A stretch of DNA of 34,769 nucleotides from an uncultured Clostridia bacterium (lineage in GTDB: Bacteria > Bacillota > Clostridia > Oscillospirales > Acutalibacteraceae). The notes under the pieces were generated by a model. It was given only the letters and a program-made list of their open reading frames with translations. It was not told the origin of the DNA and searched no databases. Below, piece after piece: positions 17,543 to 25,820 of this stretch (the stretch's first letter is position 1; every line of letters begins with the position of its first letter). The position numbers were made by a program, and so were the translations under genes. The stretch covers positions 1-34,769 of the forward strand of contig CAMFPJ010000002.1 of NCBI GenBank assembly GCA_945971755.1. Reading direction: 5' to 3'.

Positions 17543-18068
17543 AATTCTCAACAAAAGACAAATTGCTGCGGGAACGGCAGCCGTTGCGCTTTGTGCTGCA
17601 GTATTTCTTAATTGGTATTACACAAAGCAAGACATTAACACGACTCAACCGCCCGAAACCGAAACAAATGTAAATTTAGGTGATGCACAGTATGTAAGCA
17701 GTAATAATGTTACCACTGAAACCGACTATTTTATGACTGCTGAAATAAACCGTTCTAAAGCCCATGACAGTGCAAAAGAATACTTAAAATCAATTATTAA
17801 TGATGAAAATATTGATGAAGAAGAACGCGAAAACGCTAAAAAAAAGCTAACTGAAATTTCTAATGAGATTAAAACTGAAGCAGACATTCAAAATCTAATT
17901 ACGGCCCGACTAAACTGTAAATGCCTTGTCACTCTGAATGATGAAAAGGTTGAAGTTGTTTTACCAAAAGACACCCTCGGAGAAGACGGGTTGATTGCAA
18001 TTAAAGATATAATCATTAGTAATTCTAATGTTTCACCTGATAACATAACTGTTATTGAACTAAAATAA
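17532..18068 (+). CDS. spoIIIAH: SpoIIIAH: channel protein that pairs with SpoIIQ
   Basis: This 178-residue protein has an N-terminal anchor (about 10-29) and an outer domain that in the family forms a ring and binds SpoIIQ from the forespore. The C-terminal part (about 100-178) has the alternating helix-strand pattern of the ring-building fold. It overlaps spoIIIAG by 11 bases, with a GGAGG ribosome binding site 6 bases ahead of the ATG. At 178 residues it is shorter than the Bacillus protein. It is the last gene of the operon. Confidence 0.92.
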   Translation: MKSRILNKRQIAAGTAAVALCAAVFLNWYYTKQDINTTQPPETETNVNLGDAQYVSSNNVTTETDYFMTAEINRSKAHDSAKEYLKSIINDENIDEEERENAKKKLTEISNEIKTEADIQNLITARLNCKCLVTLNDEKVEVVLPKDTLGEDGLIAIKDIIISNSNVSPDNITVIELK

Positions 18069-18090
18069 CTGAATAATATTCATTTTTCTA

Positions 18091-18119
18091 TTGCTATTTT
18101 TCGGTTTAAGTGGTACAAT
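18091..18119 (+). promoter_or_regulatory. probable promoter of the nusB-recN operon
   Basis: TTGCTA (18091-18096) and TACAAT (18114-18119) are separated by 17 bases, with 4/6 and 5/6 matches. Transcription would start near 18126. A perfect 12-base palindrome, ATGTATATACAT (18132-18143), lies just after the start. An 8-bp inverted repeat (18109-18116 with 18148-18155, one wobble pair) flanks it. Confidence 0.55.
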
Positions 18120-18166
18120 ATACAAAAATTGATGTATATACATTTTCGTACCGCTGAAAACTTATA

Positions 18167-18204
18167 ACACTCCCTGTTGTTTTTGGCGGGGAGTGTATTT
18201 TTTT
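18167..18204 (+). terminator. intrinsic terminator directly before nusB
   Basis: An 8-bp stem (ACACTCCC at 18167-18174 with 18189-18196) is followed by ATTTTTTT. The T-run ends at 18204, and the nusB GGAGGA ribosome binding site begins at the next base. It can end the spoIIIA transcript. Any nusB transcript starting upstream must also pass it, so it may act as an attenuator. Confidence 0.85.
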
Positions 18205-18214
18205 GGAGGAAATT

Positions 18215-18619
18215 ATGACCCGTAAAGAAGAAAGAGAACTTGCCTTTACACTCGTGTTTGAAAAAATTTTTAATGAGGACCAAAGCGTTCAGGAAATTGT
18301 CGATGCCGCTTTGGAGGCAGAGCTTATTGAAGATAATACGTTCGCGGTTTCTCTTGCACAGTTAACAAGTGAGCACACGCAAGAGATTGACACGCTTATT
18401 GCTGAAAATTCTATAGGTTGGCGCATAGAACGTTTACCCAAAGTTTCACTTGCGATTCTGAGATTGGCACTTTGTGAAATATTCTATGTAGAATCAATTC
18501 CTGTTAAAGTATCTGCTAATGAAGCGGTTGAACTTGCCAAAAAGTTCGGAACACAGGATGACGCTTCCTTTATCAACGGAATTTTAGGCAAAATTATTAG
18601 AGAGAAAGACTTAAAATGA
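18215..18619 (+). CDS. nusB: NusB: transcription antitermination factor
   Basis: This small all-helical RNA-binding protein works with NusE (ribosomal protein S10) and other Nus factors to prevent early termination, chiefly on rRNA operons. The 134-residue length and family segments are clear: the N-terminal TRKEERELAFTLVFE, the central LPKVSLAILRLALCEI, and the C-terminal ending in FINGILGKI. The ATG at 18215 follows GGAGGA by 4 bases; a TTG at 18203 in the T-run is unlikely. It overlaps the next gene by 4 bases (ATGA) and opens a 9.3-kb operon. Confidence 0.95.
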   Translation: MTRKEERELAFTLVFEKIFNEDQSVQEIVDAALEAELIEDNTFAVSLAQLTSEHTQEIDTLIAENSIGWRIERLPKVSLAILRLALCEIFYVESIPVKVSANEAVELAKKFGTQDDASFINGILGKIIREKDLK

Positions 18620-19563
18620 GCTGGTTTATCGGTATTGATACAAGCAATTATACAACATCTGTTTCTGCATTTAACGGTAAAAATATGCTTTTTAGAAAAC
18701 GTCTTTTACCGGTAAAAGACGGTGAAAAAGGTATTCGTCAAAGTGATGCTGTTTTTCATCATACAGTTCAGCTACCTGAACTTCTTGAAAATTTGTGCTC
18801 TGAAATATCAGGAGATATTTCAGGAGTCGGTGTTTCCGTTAAACCGTCAAATCAAGAAGGCTCATATATGCCGTGCTTTTTATCAGGTGTTTCGGTGGCT
18901 CGCTCAGTTGCCTCTGTATTAAAAGTTCCGATGTATGAATTTTCACACCAGGACGGGCACATAGCCGCCGCACTTTTCTCTGCAAATAAACTTGATTTAA
19001 TAAACGAACAATTTTTGGCTTTTCACGTTTCGGGCGGAACTTCACAGGCAGTTCTTGTAACTCCGGACAAAAAATATTTTACTACCGAAATAGTTGCCGA
19101 TTCACTCGACCTTAAAGCAGGACAGGCTATTGACAGGGTGGGAATTATGCTCGGACTCAAGTTTCCTTGTGGCTCCGAACTTGAAAAGTTGGCGCTTAAA
19201 TCAAATAAAACTTACAATAAAATTCATGTTTTTCACCGAAATACGTCGTTCAGCCTTTCGGGTGTTGAAAATAAGTGCAAAGAAATGTTAGAAAACGGTG
19301 AATGTCATGCAGATATTGCACTTTATTGTATAAAATATATTGAATCTGCACTACTTGAAACTTGTGATTTATTATTAAAAAAACACAAGGAAATACCGGT
19401 AGTTTTTTCAGGCGGAGTAATGTCAAATTCAATTATCAGAAAAGATTTTGAAGAGAAATATTCGGCATATTTTGCAGAGCCGCAATTTTCCTCCGATAAT
19501 GCTTGCGGAATCGCTTACCTTACTTATTTATTGAATAAAAAAAGAGACGACAATGATATCTGA
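18616..19563 (+). CDS. Kae1/TsaD-like ASKHA-fold protein (paralogue, function unknown)
   Basis: This 315-residue protein belongs to the Kae1/TsaD/YgjD superfamily, whose TsaD members make the t6A base of tRNA. Visible motifs are the N-terminal GIDTSNYTTSV (phosphate loop 1), HQDGH (111-115, the metal-binding HxxxH), VSGGTSQAVLV (138-148), SGGVMSNS near 265, and a C-terminal SSDNACGIAY with a likely metal-binding Asp near 294. It departs from true TsaD: the usual SGGHTQ reads SGGTSQ, the N-terminal SCDETS motif is absent, and it is shorter. I therefore call it a paralogue and not tsaD. Clostridia often carry such a gene between nusB and xseA. Its activity is unknown. Confidence 0.8.
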   Translation: MSWFIGIDTSNYTTSVSAFNGKNMLFRKRLLPVKDGEKGIRQSDAVFHHTVQLPELLENLCSEISGDISGVGVSVKPSNQEGSYMPCFLSGVSVARSVASVLKVPMYEFSHQDGHIAAALFSANKLDLINEQFLAFHVSGGTSQAVLVTPDKKYFTTEIVADSLDLKAGQAIDRVGIMLGLKFPCGSELEKLALKSNKTYNKIHVFHRNTSFSLSGVENKCKEMLENGECHADIALYCIKYIESALLETCDLLLKKHKEIPVVFSGGVMSNSIIRKDFEEKYSAYFAEPQFSSDNACGIAYLTYLLNKKRDDNDI

Positions 19564-20758
19564 TACTATTCTTTCGGTTTCTCAATTAAATAATTATGTA
19601 CGCTCGCTCCTTGATGGCGACGAACATCTAAAAAATGTTTTTGTATCGGGCGAAATTTCAAATTTTACCGAACATTTAAGAAGCGGTCATCTTTACTTAA
19701 CCCTTAAAGATAACACCGCTTCAATTAAAGCGGTAATGTTTGCCGGAAATGCCTCAAGGCTAAAATTTCGACCTGAAAACGGAATGTCTGTTATTGTTCG
19801 CGGCAGGGCGTCTGTTTATGAACGTGACGGCGCATATCAGCTTTATATTGACGATATGCAGCCTGAAGGGGTCGGCGCATTGGCTATAGCTTTTGAACAG
19901 CTTAAAGAAAAACTTTCAAAAGAAGGTATATTTGACGCTGAACACAAAAAAAACATACCATCTTTCCCAAAAAGAATTGGTGTTGTTTCTTCACCGACAG
20001 GTGCTGCTGTTCAGGACGTTTTGAATGTTCTCGCAAGGCGATTTCCGGTTACTGAGGTCATTTTTGCAGGTGTACCCGTTCAAGGTGAGGGTGCCGGTGA
20101 TATAATTGCCCGTGCAGTTGCAGATTTCAATTATCTAAACTGTGTTGATGTTATTATTATTGCCCGTGGCGGAGGTTCTGCGGAAGACCTTTGGGAGTTT
20201 AACAGCGAAAATCTTGCAAGAGAAATTTACAAATCAAACATACCGATAATTTCAGGTGTAGGTCACGAAACTGATTTCACAATTTGTGATTTTGCTGCCG
20301 ATTTACGTGCTCCGACACCCTCTGCGGCTGCTGAACTTGCAGTTCCGGACATATTTGAGTTAATAGGATATATCAATAATATAAAAGAACGTCTGCTTTC
20401 CTCAATTACATCTAAAATTTCTCTTGAGGAAATGCGTCTTGACAAAATCTCTGATACAGGCTTTTTGAAAAAACCGTCTGTTTATATTGATGAATGTGAA
20501 AAACGCTTAACAGAACTTAACAGACTGCTTAATATATACATTCAAAATGAGGTTGAAAGAAAAATAAATCAGTCATGTATGCTTGCTTCAAAGCTTGACA
20601 CGTTAAGCCCTGTGAAGGTTCTTTCACGCGGTTTTTCCATATTGAAATCGAACGGTGAAATTCTTGCTTCCGTAAAACAGGCACAGCCGGGCTTGAATAT
20701 AGAAATTCAAATGTCTGACGGTAAATTAAATGCTACAGTTACCGAAATTATGAAATAA
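19553..20758 (+). CDS. xseA: XseA: exodeoxyribonuclease VII large subunit
   Basis: This is the catalytic large subunit of the single-strand-specific exonuclease VII. Residues 1-100 form the OB-fold DNA-binding domain (SVSQLNNYVRSLL, then SGEISNF). The catalytic domain contains RIGVVSSPTGAAVQDVLNVL near 141-160, IIARGGGSAEDLWEF near 199-213 and GVGHETDFTICDFAADLRAPTP near 230-251, all hallmark motifs. The rest is coiled coil. The length of 401 is normal. It overlaps the preceding gene by 11 bases and is followed by xseB after 11 bases. Confidence 0.97.
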   Translation: MISDTILSVSQLNNYVRSLLDGDEHLKNVFVSGEISNFTEHLRSGHLYLTLKDNTASIKAVMFAGNASRLKFRPENGMSVIVRGRASVYERDGAYQLYIDDMQPEGVGALAIAFEQLKEKLSKEGIFDAEHKKNIPSFPKRIGVVSSPTGAAVQDVLNVLARRFPVTEVIFAGVPVQGEGAGDIIARAVADFNYLNCVDVIIIARGGGSAEDLWEFNSENLAREIYKSNIPIISGVGHETDFTICDFAADLRAPTPSAAAELAVPDIFELIGYINNIKERLLSSITSKISLEEMRLDKISDTGFLKKPSVYIDECEKRLTELNRLLNIYIQNEVERKINQSCMLASKLDTLSPVKVLSRGFSILKSNGEILASVKQAQPGLNIEIQMSDGKLNATVTEIMK

Positions 20759-20769
20759 GGTGAACAAAA

Positions 20770-20964
20770 ATGGATATGAATTACGAACAGTCTGTAAAAA
20801 GACTTGAAGAAATTGTTTCTACACTTGAAGGCGGAAATCTTTCCCTTGATGATTCATTAAAGTTATATGAAGAGGGGGCTGTTCTCTCTGAAAATTGCAG
20901 AAAAATGCTTTCTCAAGCGAAACTTAAGATTAAAAACATAAATGAGGTAGCTGAAGATGACTGA
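20770..20964 (+). CDS. xseB: XseB: exodeoxyribonuclease VII small subunit
   Basis: This 64-residue helical protein has the family pattern YEQSVKRLEEIVSTLEGGNL and SLDDSLKLYEEGA, which wraps around the coiled coil of XseA to activate exonuclease VII. It is short but complete for the family, and its stop overlaps ispA by 8 bases. Confidence 0.95.
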   Translation: MDMNYEQSVKRLEEIVSTLEGGNLSLDDSLKLYEEGAVLSENCRKMLSQAKLKIKNINEVAEDD

Positions 20965-21835
20965 ATTTACTGAATTTTCAAATGATATTGATTTAATAAA
21001 CCGTTTTATTGAAGAAAAAACCTTTTGTGGACTTGAAAATTCAATTGTGCTCAATGCAATGAAATATAGCATCAGCAACGGAGGGAAAAGAATCAGACCT
21101 CTTTTAACACTCTATTTTTCGGAACTTCTTGGCGGTAACATAGAGGTTGCGCTTAAATTTGGCTGTGCTCTTGAAATGATTCATACCTACTCTTTAATAC
21201 ACGATGATTTACCGTGTATGGATAATGACGATATGCGCCGTGGAAAACCATCTTGCCATATTGCTTTTGGCGAGGAAAATGCGCTTTTAGCAGGAGATGC
21301 ACTGTTAACCGAGGCTTTTTCAACTGTTGCTTCTTCAGGAGCAGACCCAAATGCAATTACACTTGCAACAAAGTACCTTTCCGAATTTGCAGGAATAAAG
21401 GGAATGGTTATGGGGCAAGTTCTCGATTTGCAGCTTGAAAAGAGTACTCCTACTCTTGAAGAAATCAAAAAAATGTATTCACTTAAAACCTCTGCTCTGC
21501 TTAAATGTGCATGTGTTTTAGGCTGTTTGACCACTAATGAAATTGACGTTAATATCATTGATAAAGCTTGTGAATATGCAGAAAACCTCGGACTTGCTTT
21601 TCAAATTACGGACGATATTCTTGACATAGTAAGCGATACGGAAACTCTTGGCAAGCCCGTTGGCAGTGATGAAAAAAACAATAAGCCTACTTTTGTAAAA
21701 CTTTACGGTATAGCTGAATCTAAAGTTTTAGTAAACGAACTGTCAAATAACGCCGTTGCCGTTCTTAAGTCATTTGGCGGTAATAATGAAAAACTAATAA
21801 ACTTGACCCTTGCACTCGCAACAAGGAAATTTTGA
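20957..21835 (+). CDS. ispA: IspA: polyprenyl (farnesyl) diphosphate synthase
   Basis: This class I trans-prenyltransferase joins isopentenyl diphosphate to dimethylallyl or geranyl diphosphate. Both aspartate-rich motifs are present: DDLPCMD (83-89) and DDILD (219-223). The family segments GGKRIRPLL (42-50) and GDALLTEAF (about 113-121) are also visible. The 292-residue length fits farnesyl diphosphate synthase, but chain length cannot be fixed from sequence, so geranylgeranyl diphosphate remains possible. It sits directly before dxs, pairing the start and a middle step of isoprenoid synthesis. Confidence 0.93.
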   Translation: MTEFTEFSNDIDLINRFIEEKTFCGLENSIVLNAMKYSISNGGKRIRPLLTLYFSELLGGNIEVALKFGCALEMIHTYSLIHDDLPCMDNDDMRRGKPSCHIAFGEENALLAGDALLTEAFSTVASSGADPNAITLATKYLSEFAGIKGMVMGQVLDLQLEKSTPTLEEIKKMYSLKTSALLKCACVLGCLTTNEIDVNIIDKACEYAENLGLAFQITDDILDIVSDTETLGKPVGSDEKNNKPTFVKLYGIAESKVLVNELSNNAVAVLKSFGGNNEKLINLTLALATRKF

Positions 21836-21849
21836 TTGGAGTATTTATT

Positions 21850-23709
21850 TTGGATAACGCAGATTTATTAAGTAAAATTAAATCACCGTCCGATGTTAAA
21901 AAACTCTCAAAAAGTGAGCTTTCAAATCTTTGTGCAGAGATTAGGCTCCTTATGATTGAAACCGTTTCTCAAAATGGCGGGCATCTTTCTTCAAACCTTG
22001 GTGTTGTTGAACTTTCTGTTGCTTTACATAAAGTTTTTAATTCACCGAACGACAAAATTATTTGGGATGTAGGTCACCAGGTTTACGCTCATAAGCTTTT
22101 AACGGGACGCTACAATAAATTCAATACACTTCGCACGGAAGGCGGAATTTCAGGCTTTTCTTCACCTGAAGAAAGCGAACACGATATTTTTTACAGCGGT
22201 CATTCAAGTACTTCTGTTTCATCTGCACTTGGCGTTGCATTGTCAAATGCGATTAAAGGCAAAAAAGATTATACTATCGCCGTTATCGGTGACGGTGCAC
22301 TCACAGGCGGTTTAGCTTATGAGGCTCTTAATAATGCCGGGCGAACAAAGGCACGTCTTATTGTGATTCTCAATGATAATAAAATGTCAATTTCAGAAAA
22401 TGTCGGCTCAATGGCAAGGTATTTGGCTGTTATTCGTTCAAAGCCCGAATATTTCAGGCTAAAGGCTAAAACCGAATCTGTAATCAATAAAATTCCCTTA
22501 ATAGGAAAATCGCTTTCCAAAGAAATTTTCAACTTAAAAACGAGACTGAAGAACAGACTTTACAAAAGTACATTTTTTGAAGATTTGGGATTCAGGTATA
22601 TGGGCCCGATTGACGGTCATAATCTTGATCAGTTAATTGAAGCGCTTGAGTCGGCTAAGCTTGTAAAAGGACCTGTTCTTTTACACATCAATACTGTAAA
22701 AGGTAAGGGATATAACTTTGCCGAACAGTCTCCCAGTGAGTTCCACGGTATTTCCAAGTTTAATATAAATAACGGCGAAACAAATTTTGGCTCTGAAAAT
22801 TTTTCTTCTTGCTTTGGCTCAATTATTTGCGAGCAAGCAGAAATAGATAACAGCATTTGTGCAATAACGGCGGCAATGGCTCTTGGCACCGGTCTTAAAG
22901 ATTTTTCGGAAAAATTTCCAAACAGATTTTTTGATGTAGGAATTGCCGAAGAACATGCAATTACCTTTGCTTCAGGTCTTTCAAAGGGAGGAATGAAGCC
23001 GGTTGTTGCCATATATTCAACATTTTTGCAAAGGGCTTATGACCAGTTAATTCACGACTGCTCACTTCAAAATGCTAATGTGATAATTGCCGTGGACAGG
23101 GCAGGATTTGTTGGAGAGGACGGCGTTACACATCAAGGCCTTTTTGACGTTCCCATGCTTTTGACCGTACCCAATATTCAAATTTATTCTCCCTTTACTT
23201 TTAAGCGAATGAAAATTGATTTTGATGACGCCTTTTCCCATAATGGTCTTTTTGCCGTTCGCTACCCAAGAGGAAACGATACAGTACTTCCCGAAGGATA
23301 CGAAATCAGTGATAGGGACTATGACCTTTTTAACGAAAACGGCGAAGCTTTAATTGTAACGTACGGCAGAATTTCCGCAGAAGCAATGTTCGCAATAGAC
23401 AAACTTAAAGAAGAAAACAAAATCGTTTCATTACTTGTTCTCAATAAAATCAAACCCATTTCTAAAGACGTATTTAATATTGCTCTGACTTATAAAAATA
23501 TCGTTTTCTATGAAGAAAGTGAAAAGACAGGAAGCGTGGGTATGAATTTTGCAGAATGTCTTGCTGAAAAGAATTTCAAAGGTAACTTTGAACATATTGC
23601 GGTAACTGATGAGTTTGTTCATCACGCCTCTGTGTCATCTCTTATGAAAAAATTCGGCTTTGACAGAGATTCAATTTATAATAAATTTTCGGAGAAAACA
23701 AATGGCTGA
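21850..23709 (+). CDS. dxs: Dxs: 1-deoxy-D-xylulose-5-phosphate synthase
   Basis: This thiamine-diphosphate enzyme condenses pyruvate and glyceraldehyde-3-phosphate in the first step of the MEP pathway. The TTG at 21850 is chosen because GGAG (21838-21841) lies 8 bases ahead; a TTG at 21832 overlapping the ispA stop has no ribosome binding site. This gives 619 residues, the usual length. Visible motifs are NGGHLSSNLGVVEL (His 45), the ThDP motif GDGALTGG (147-154) with its downstream Asn in LNDNKMSIS, and the catalytic Glu in GIAEEHAITFASGL (near 370). It overlaps tlyA by 8 bases. Confidence 0.96.
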   Translation: MDNADLLSKIKSPSDVKKLSKSELSNLCAEIRLLMIETVSQNGGHLSSNLGVVELSVALHKVFNSPNDKIIWDVGHQVYAHKLLTGRYNKFNTLRTEGGISGFSSPEESEHDIFYSGHSSTSVSSALGVALSNAIKGKKDYTIAVIGDGALTGGLAYEALNNAGRTKARLIVILNDNKMSISENVGSMARYLAVIRSKPEYFRLKAKTESVINKIPLIGKSLSKEIFNLKTRLKNRLYKSTFFEDLGFRYMGPIDGHNLDQLIEALESAKLVKGPVLLHINTVKGKGYNFAEQSPSEFHGISKFNINNGETNFGSENFSSCFGSIICEQAEIDNSICAITAAMALGTGLKDFSEKFPNRFFDVGIAEEHAITFASGLSKGGMKPVVAIYSTFLQRAYDQLIHDCSLQNANVIIAVDRAGFVGEDGVTHQGLFDVPMLLTVPNIQIYSPFTFKRMKIDFDDAFSHNGLFAVRYPRGNDTVLPEGYEISDRDYDLFNENGEALIVTYGRISAEAMFAIDKLKEENKIVSLLVLNKIKPISKDVFNIALTYKNIVFYEESEKTGSVGMNFAECLAEKNFKGNFEHIAVTDEFVHHASVSSLMKKFGFDRDSIYNKFSEKTNG

Positions 23710-24526
23710 AAAGAAAAGACTTGATACGGCAGTGTTTGAACTCGGTTTTTGCGACAGCCGTTCAAAAGCGTCTGCGTTGATAATGTCAGGCTCGGTTTAC
23801 GTGAACGGTCAAAAGGAAACAAAATCGGGATATGCCGTTAAACCTACCGATAAAATTGAATTAAAAGGAAAACAAATGCCCTATGTTAGCCGCGGCGGGT
23901 ACAAACTCGAAAAAGCGATGAAGCATTTTCCTATAACGCTTAAAGATAGTGTTTGTATGGACATCGGCGCATCAACGGGCGGCTTTACCGATTGCATGCT
24001 TCAAAACGGTGCAAAAAAGGTTTACTCAATTGATGTCGGTTACGGTCAGCTTGCTTGGAAACTTCGCACTGATGAACGCGTGGTCAATCTTGAGAGGACG
24101 AATTTTCGTTATTTAACTTCTGAAACAGTGATCGAAAAAATTGATTTCGCAAGCATAGACGTTTCATTTATTTCTCTGAAACTCATTTTACCCGTGCTTT
24201 TTGATTTCCTTAAAGAAGACGGACAGTGTGTTGCTTTAATTAAACCGCAGTTTGAAGCAGGACGCGATAAGGTCGGAAAAAAGGGAGTTGTGAGAGAACT
24301 TTCTACTCATATTCAAGTAATTGAATCAATTGTAAATTTTGCTTTTGAAACAGGATTTTCTGTTTTAGGACTTACTTTTTCTCCCATAAAAGGTCCCGAG
24401 GGGAACATTGAATATTTAATGTATATTTCTAAAGAAAAAACACCAAATATCTGTTTTGATACAGGACTAATTGAAAAAATTGCAGAAACATCTCATAATG
24501 AACTTCAAGGTGAGAGCGATGATTAA
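23702..24526 (+). CDS. tlyA: TlyA-family rRNA methyltransferase/hemolysin-like protein
   Basis: The 274-residue protein joins an S4 RNA-binding domain (about 5-60) to an FtsJ-type Rossmann methyltransferase domain with SAM motif DIGASTGGFTD (87-97). Candidate catalytic residues are K68 in SRGGYKLEKA, the Asp in SIDVSFISL, the Lys in LIKPQFEAG, and a C-terminal Glu in GPEGNIEY. TlyA homologues make 2'-O-methyl groups on 16S and 23S rRNA; the target here is inferred. The ATG at 23702 follows CGGAGA; an upstream start inside dxs is not supported. Confidence 0.93.
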   Translation: MAEKKRLDTAVFELGFCDSRSKASALIMSGSVYVNGQKETKSGYAVKPTDKIELKGKQMPYVSRGGYKLEKAMKHFPITLKDSVCMDIGASTGGFTDCMLQNGAKKVYSIDVGYGQLAWKLRTDERVVNLERTNFRYLTSETVIEKIDFASIDVSFISLKLILPVLFDFLKEDGQCVALIKPQFEAGRDKVGKKGVVRELSTHIQVIESIVNFAFETGFSVLGLTFSPIKGPEGNIEYLMYISKEKTPNICFDTGLIEKIAETSHNELQGESDD

Positions 24527-25376
24527 AATAGGAATTGTACCTAACCTTACTCGTGATAAGGCGGAAAGTGTTACCTTTGCGGTTACAGAAGTACTTGATA
24601 AACTTAATACAGAATACTTTTTTGAGCCGGAAACAAAATCGATTTTCGACAATAAATACAAATATTGTGGAAATCTCTATGAAGAAGCAGATGTTGTTAT
24701 CGCTATCGGCGGTGATGGCTCCTTTATCCACACGGCAAAGCAATGTGCAATAGCAAATAAACCCGTTCTTTGCATCAATGCAGGGAATTTAGCGTTTTTG
24801 GCAGGACTTGAAGCTAATGAACTTGATTTACTTTCAACGCTTTTGACAGGCAATTACACAAAAGAAAAGCACATGATGCTAAAATGCTATCTTGAGACTG
24901 ACAGTAATAAGAAAATGCTTGGCTATTGTCTTAATGATGTTGTTGTGGCAAGAGGCAAGTCGTTTAATGTTCTAAATCTTAACGCTTACTGTGACGGTAG
25001 AATTGTAAACTTTTACAGAGCAGACGGAATTGTTGTTTCAACACCTACCGGCTCAACTGCTTATTCCTGGTCAGCAGGGGGTCCTGTGATTGACCCTGCT
25101 CTTGAATGTATGATAATGACACCCCTTTGCACGCACTCTCCGCTTGACAGGTCAATGGTCTTTAACAGTTCTTCTAAACTTAGTGTTACAGCACCTGAAA
25201 ATGCAGGCAAAGAAATTTGTATTTCACTTGACGGTGAAACTAATATCGAAATGCCTGAAGGTGCAAAAGTTATTATTGAAAAATCTGAAATATCAGCAGA
25301 GTTTATAAGAATTAAATCTGACGAATTCTTTGACGTTCTGAATATTAAGCTTACTCAAAGGAGAATTGAAAAATGA
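24519..25376 (+). CDS. nadK: NAD kinase
   Basis: This enzyme phosphorylates NAD to NADP. The 285-residue protein has GGDGSF (64-69, with the catalytic Asp 66), NAGNLAFLAG (87-96) and PTGSTAYSWSAGGPVIDP (near 173-190), the three family motifs. The first motif has Ser where Thr is commonest, a minor change. The ATG at 24519 follows AAGGTGAG and overlaps the tlyA stop by 8 bases; a longer frame upstream lies inside tlyA. The stop overlaps the argR start by 4 bases. Confidence 0.95.
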   Translation: MIKIGIVPNLTRDKAESVTFAVTEVLDKLNTEYFFEPETKSIFDNKYKYCGNLYEEADVVIAIGGDGSFIHTAKQCAIANKPVLCINAGNLAFLAGLEANELDLLSTLLTGNYTKEKHMMLKCYLETDSNKKMLGYCLNDVVVARGKSFNVLNLNAYCDGRIVNFYRADGIVVSTPTGSTAYSWSAGGPVIDPALECMIMTPLCTHSPLDRSMVFNSSSKLSVTAPENAGKEICISLDGETNIEMPEGAKVIIEKSEISAEFIRIKSDEFFDVLNIKLTQRRIEK

Positions 25377-25816
25377 AAAGAGACAGACAAAAACTTATAA
25401 TTGATTATATTGAAAATAATAATGTTTCCACACAGGATGAAATAATTAAAATGCTTGAGGGTAACGGGTATAAAGTTACTCAGGCAACTATTTCAAGAGA
25501 TATTAAGGACTTAAAATTAGTCAAAGAACATTTCGGCAAAAATAAGACAAGATATGTAATCAGTAAAAGTGAAACTCATAATAATTTTGCAATGATTTTT
25601 TCACGTTCTGTTTTGTCAGTTGAGCTTGCCATGAACATTGTAGTTGTAAAATGTTATGTTGGCACGGCAAATGCCGCTTGTGTTGCTCTTGAAAATGTTC
25701 ATATGAGCGGTGTTGTCGGAGCAATTGCAGGTGATGATACCATTTTCCTTGCTTGTGATTCAATTGAAAACGCTGAAGCAAACCGTAACGTAATTATATC
25801 AATGCTTAAGGACTGA
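25373..25816 (+). CDS. argR: ArgR: arginine repressor
   Basis: This is a hexameric arginine-dependent DNA-binding regulator. The N-terminal winged helix (about 1-65) contains VTQATISRDIKDLKLVK, and the C-terminal domain carries GTANAACVALENVH and GAIAGDDTIFLA (with GDD 120-122 at the arginine site). The 147-residue length is typical. Its place between nadK and recN is conserved in Firmicutes, so it need not control its neighbours. It starts in an ATGA overlap with nadK. Confidence 0.95.
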   Translation: MKRDRQKLIIDYIENNNVSTQDEIIKMLEGNGYKVTQATISRDIKDLKLVKEHFGKNKTRYVISKSETHNNFAMIFSRSVLSVELAMNIVVVKCYVGTANAACVALENVHMSGVVGAIAGDDTIFLACDSIENAEANRNVIISMLKD

Positions 25817-25820
25817 TATT

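Noticed and set aside
18132..18143. The 12-base palindrome ATGTATATACAT as an operator
   Set aside because: It sits well for one, but is all A/T in its centre in an A+T-rich genome and no regulator is linked, so I record it only in the promoter entry.
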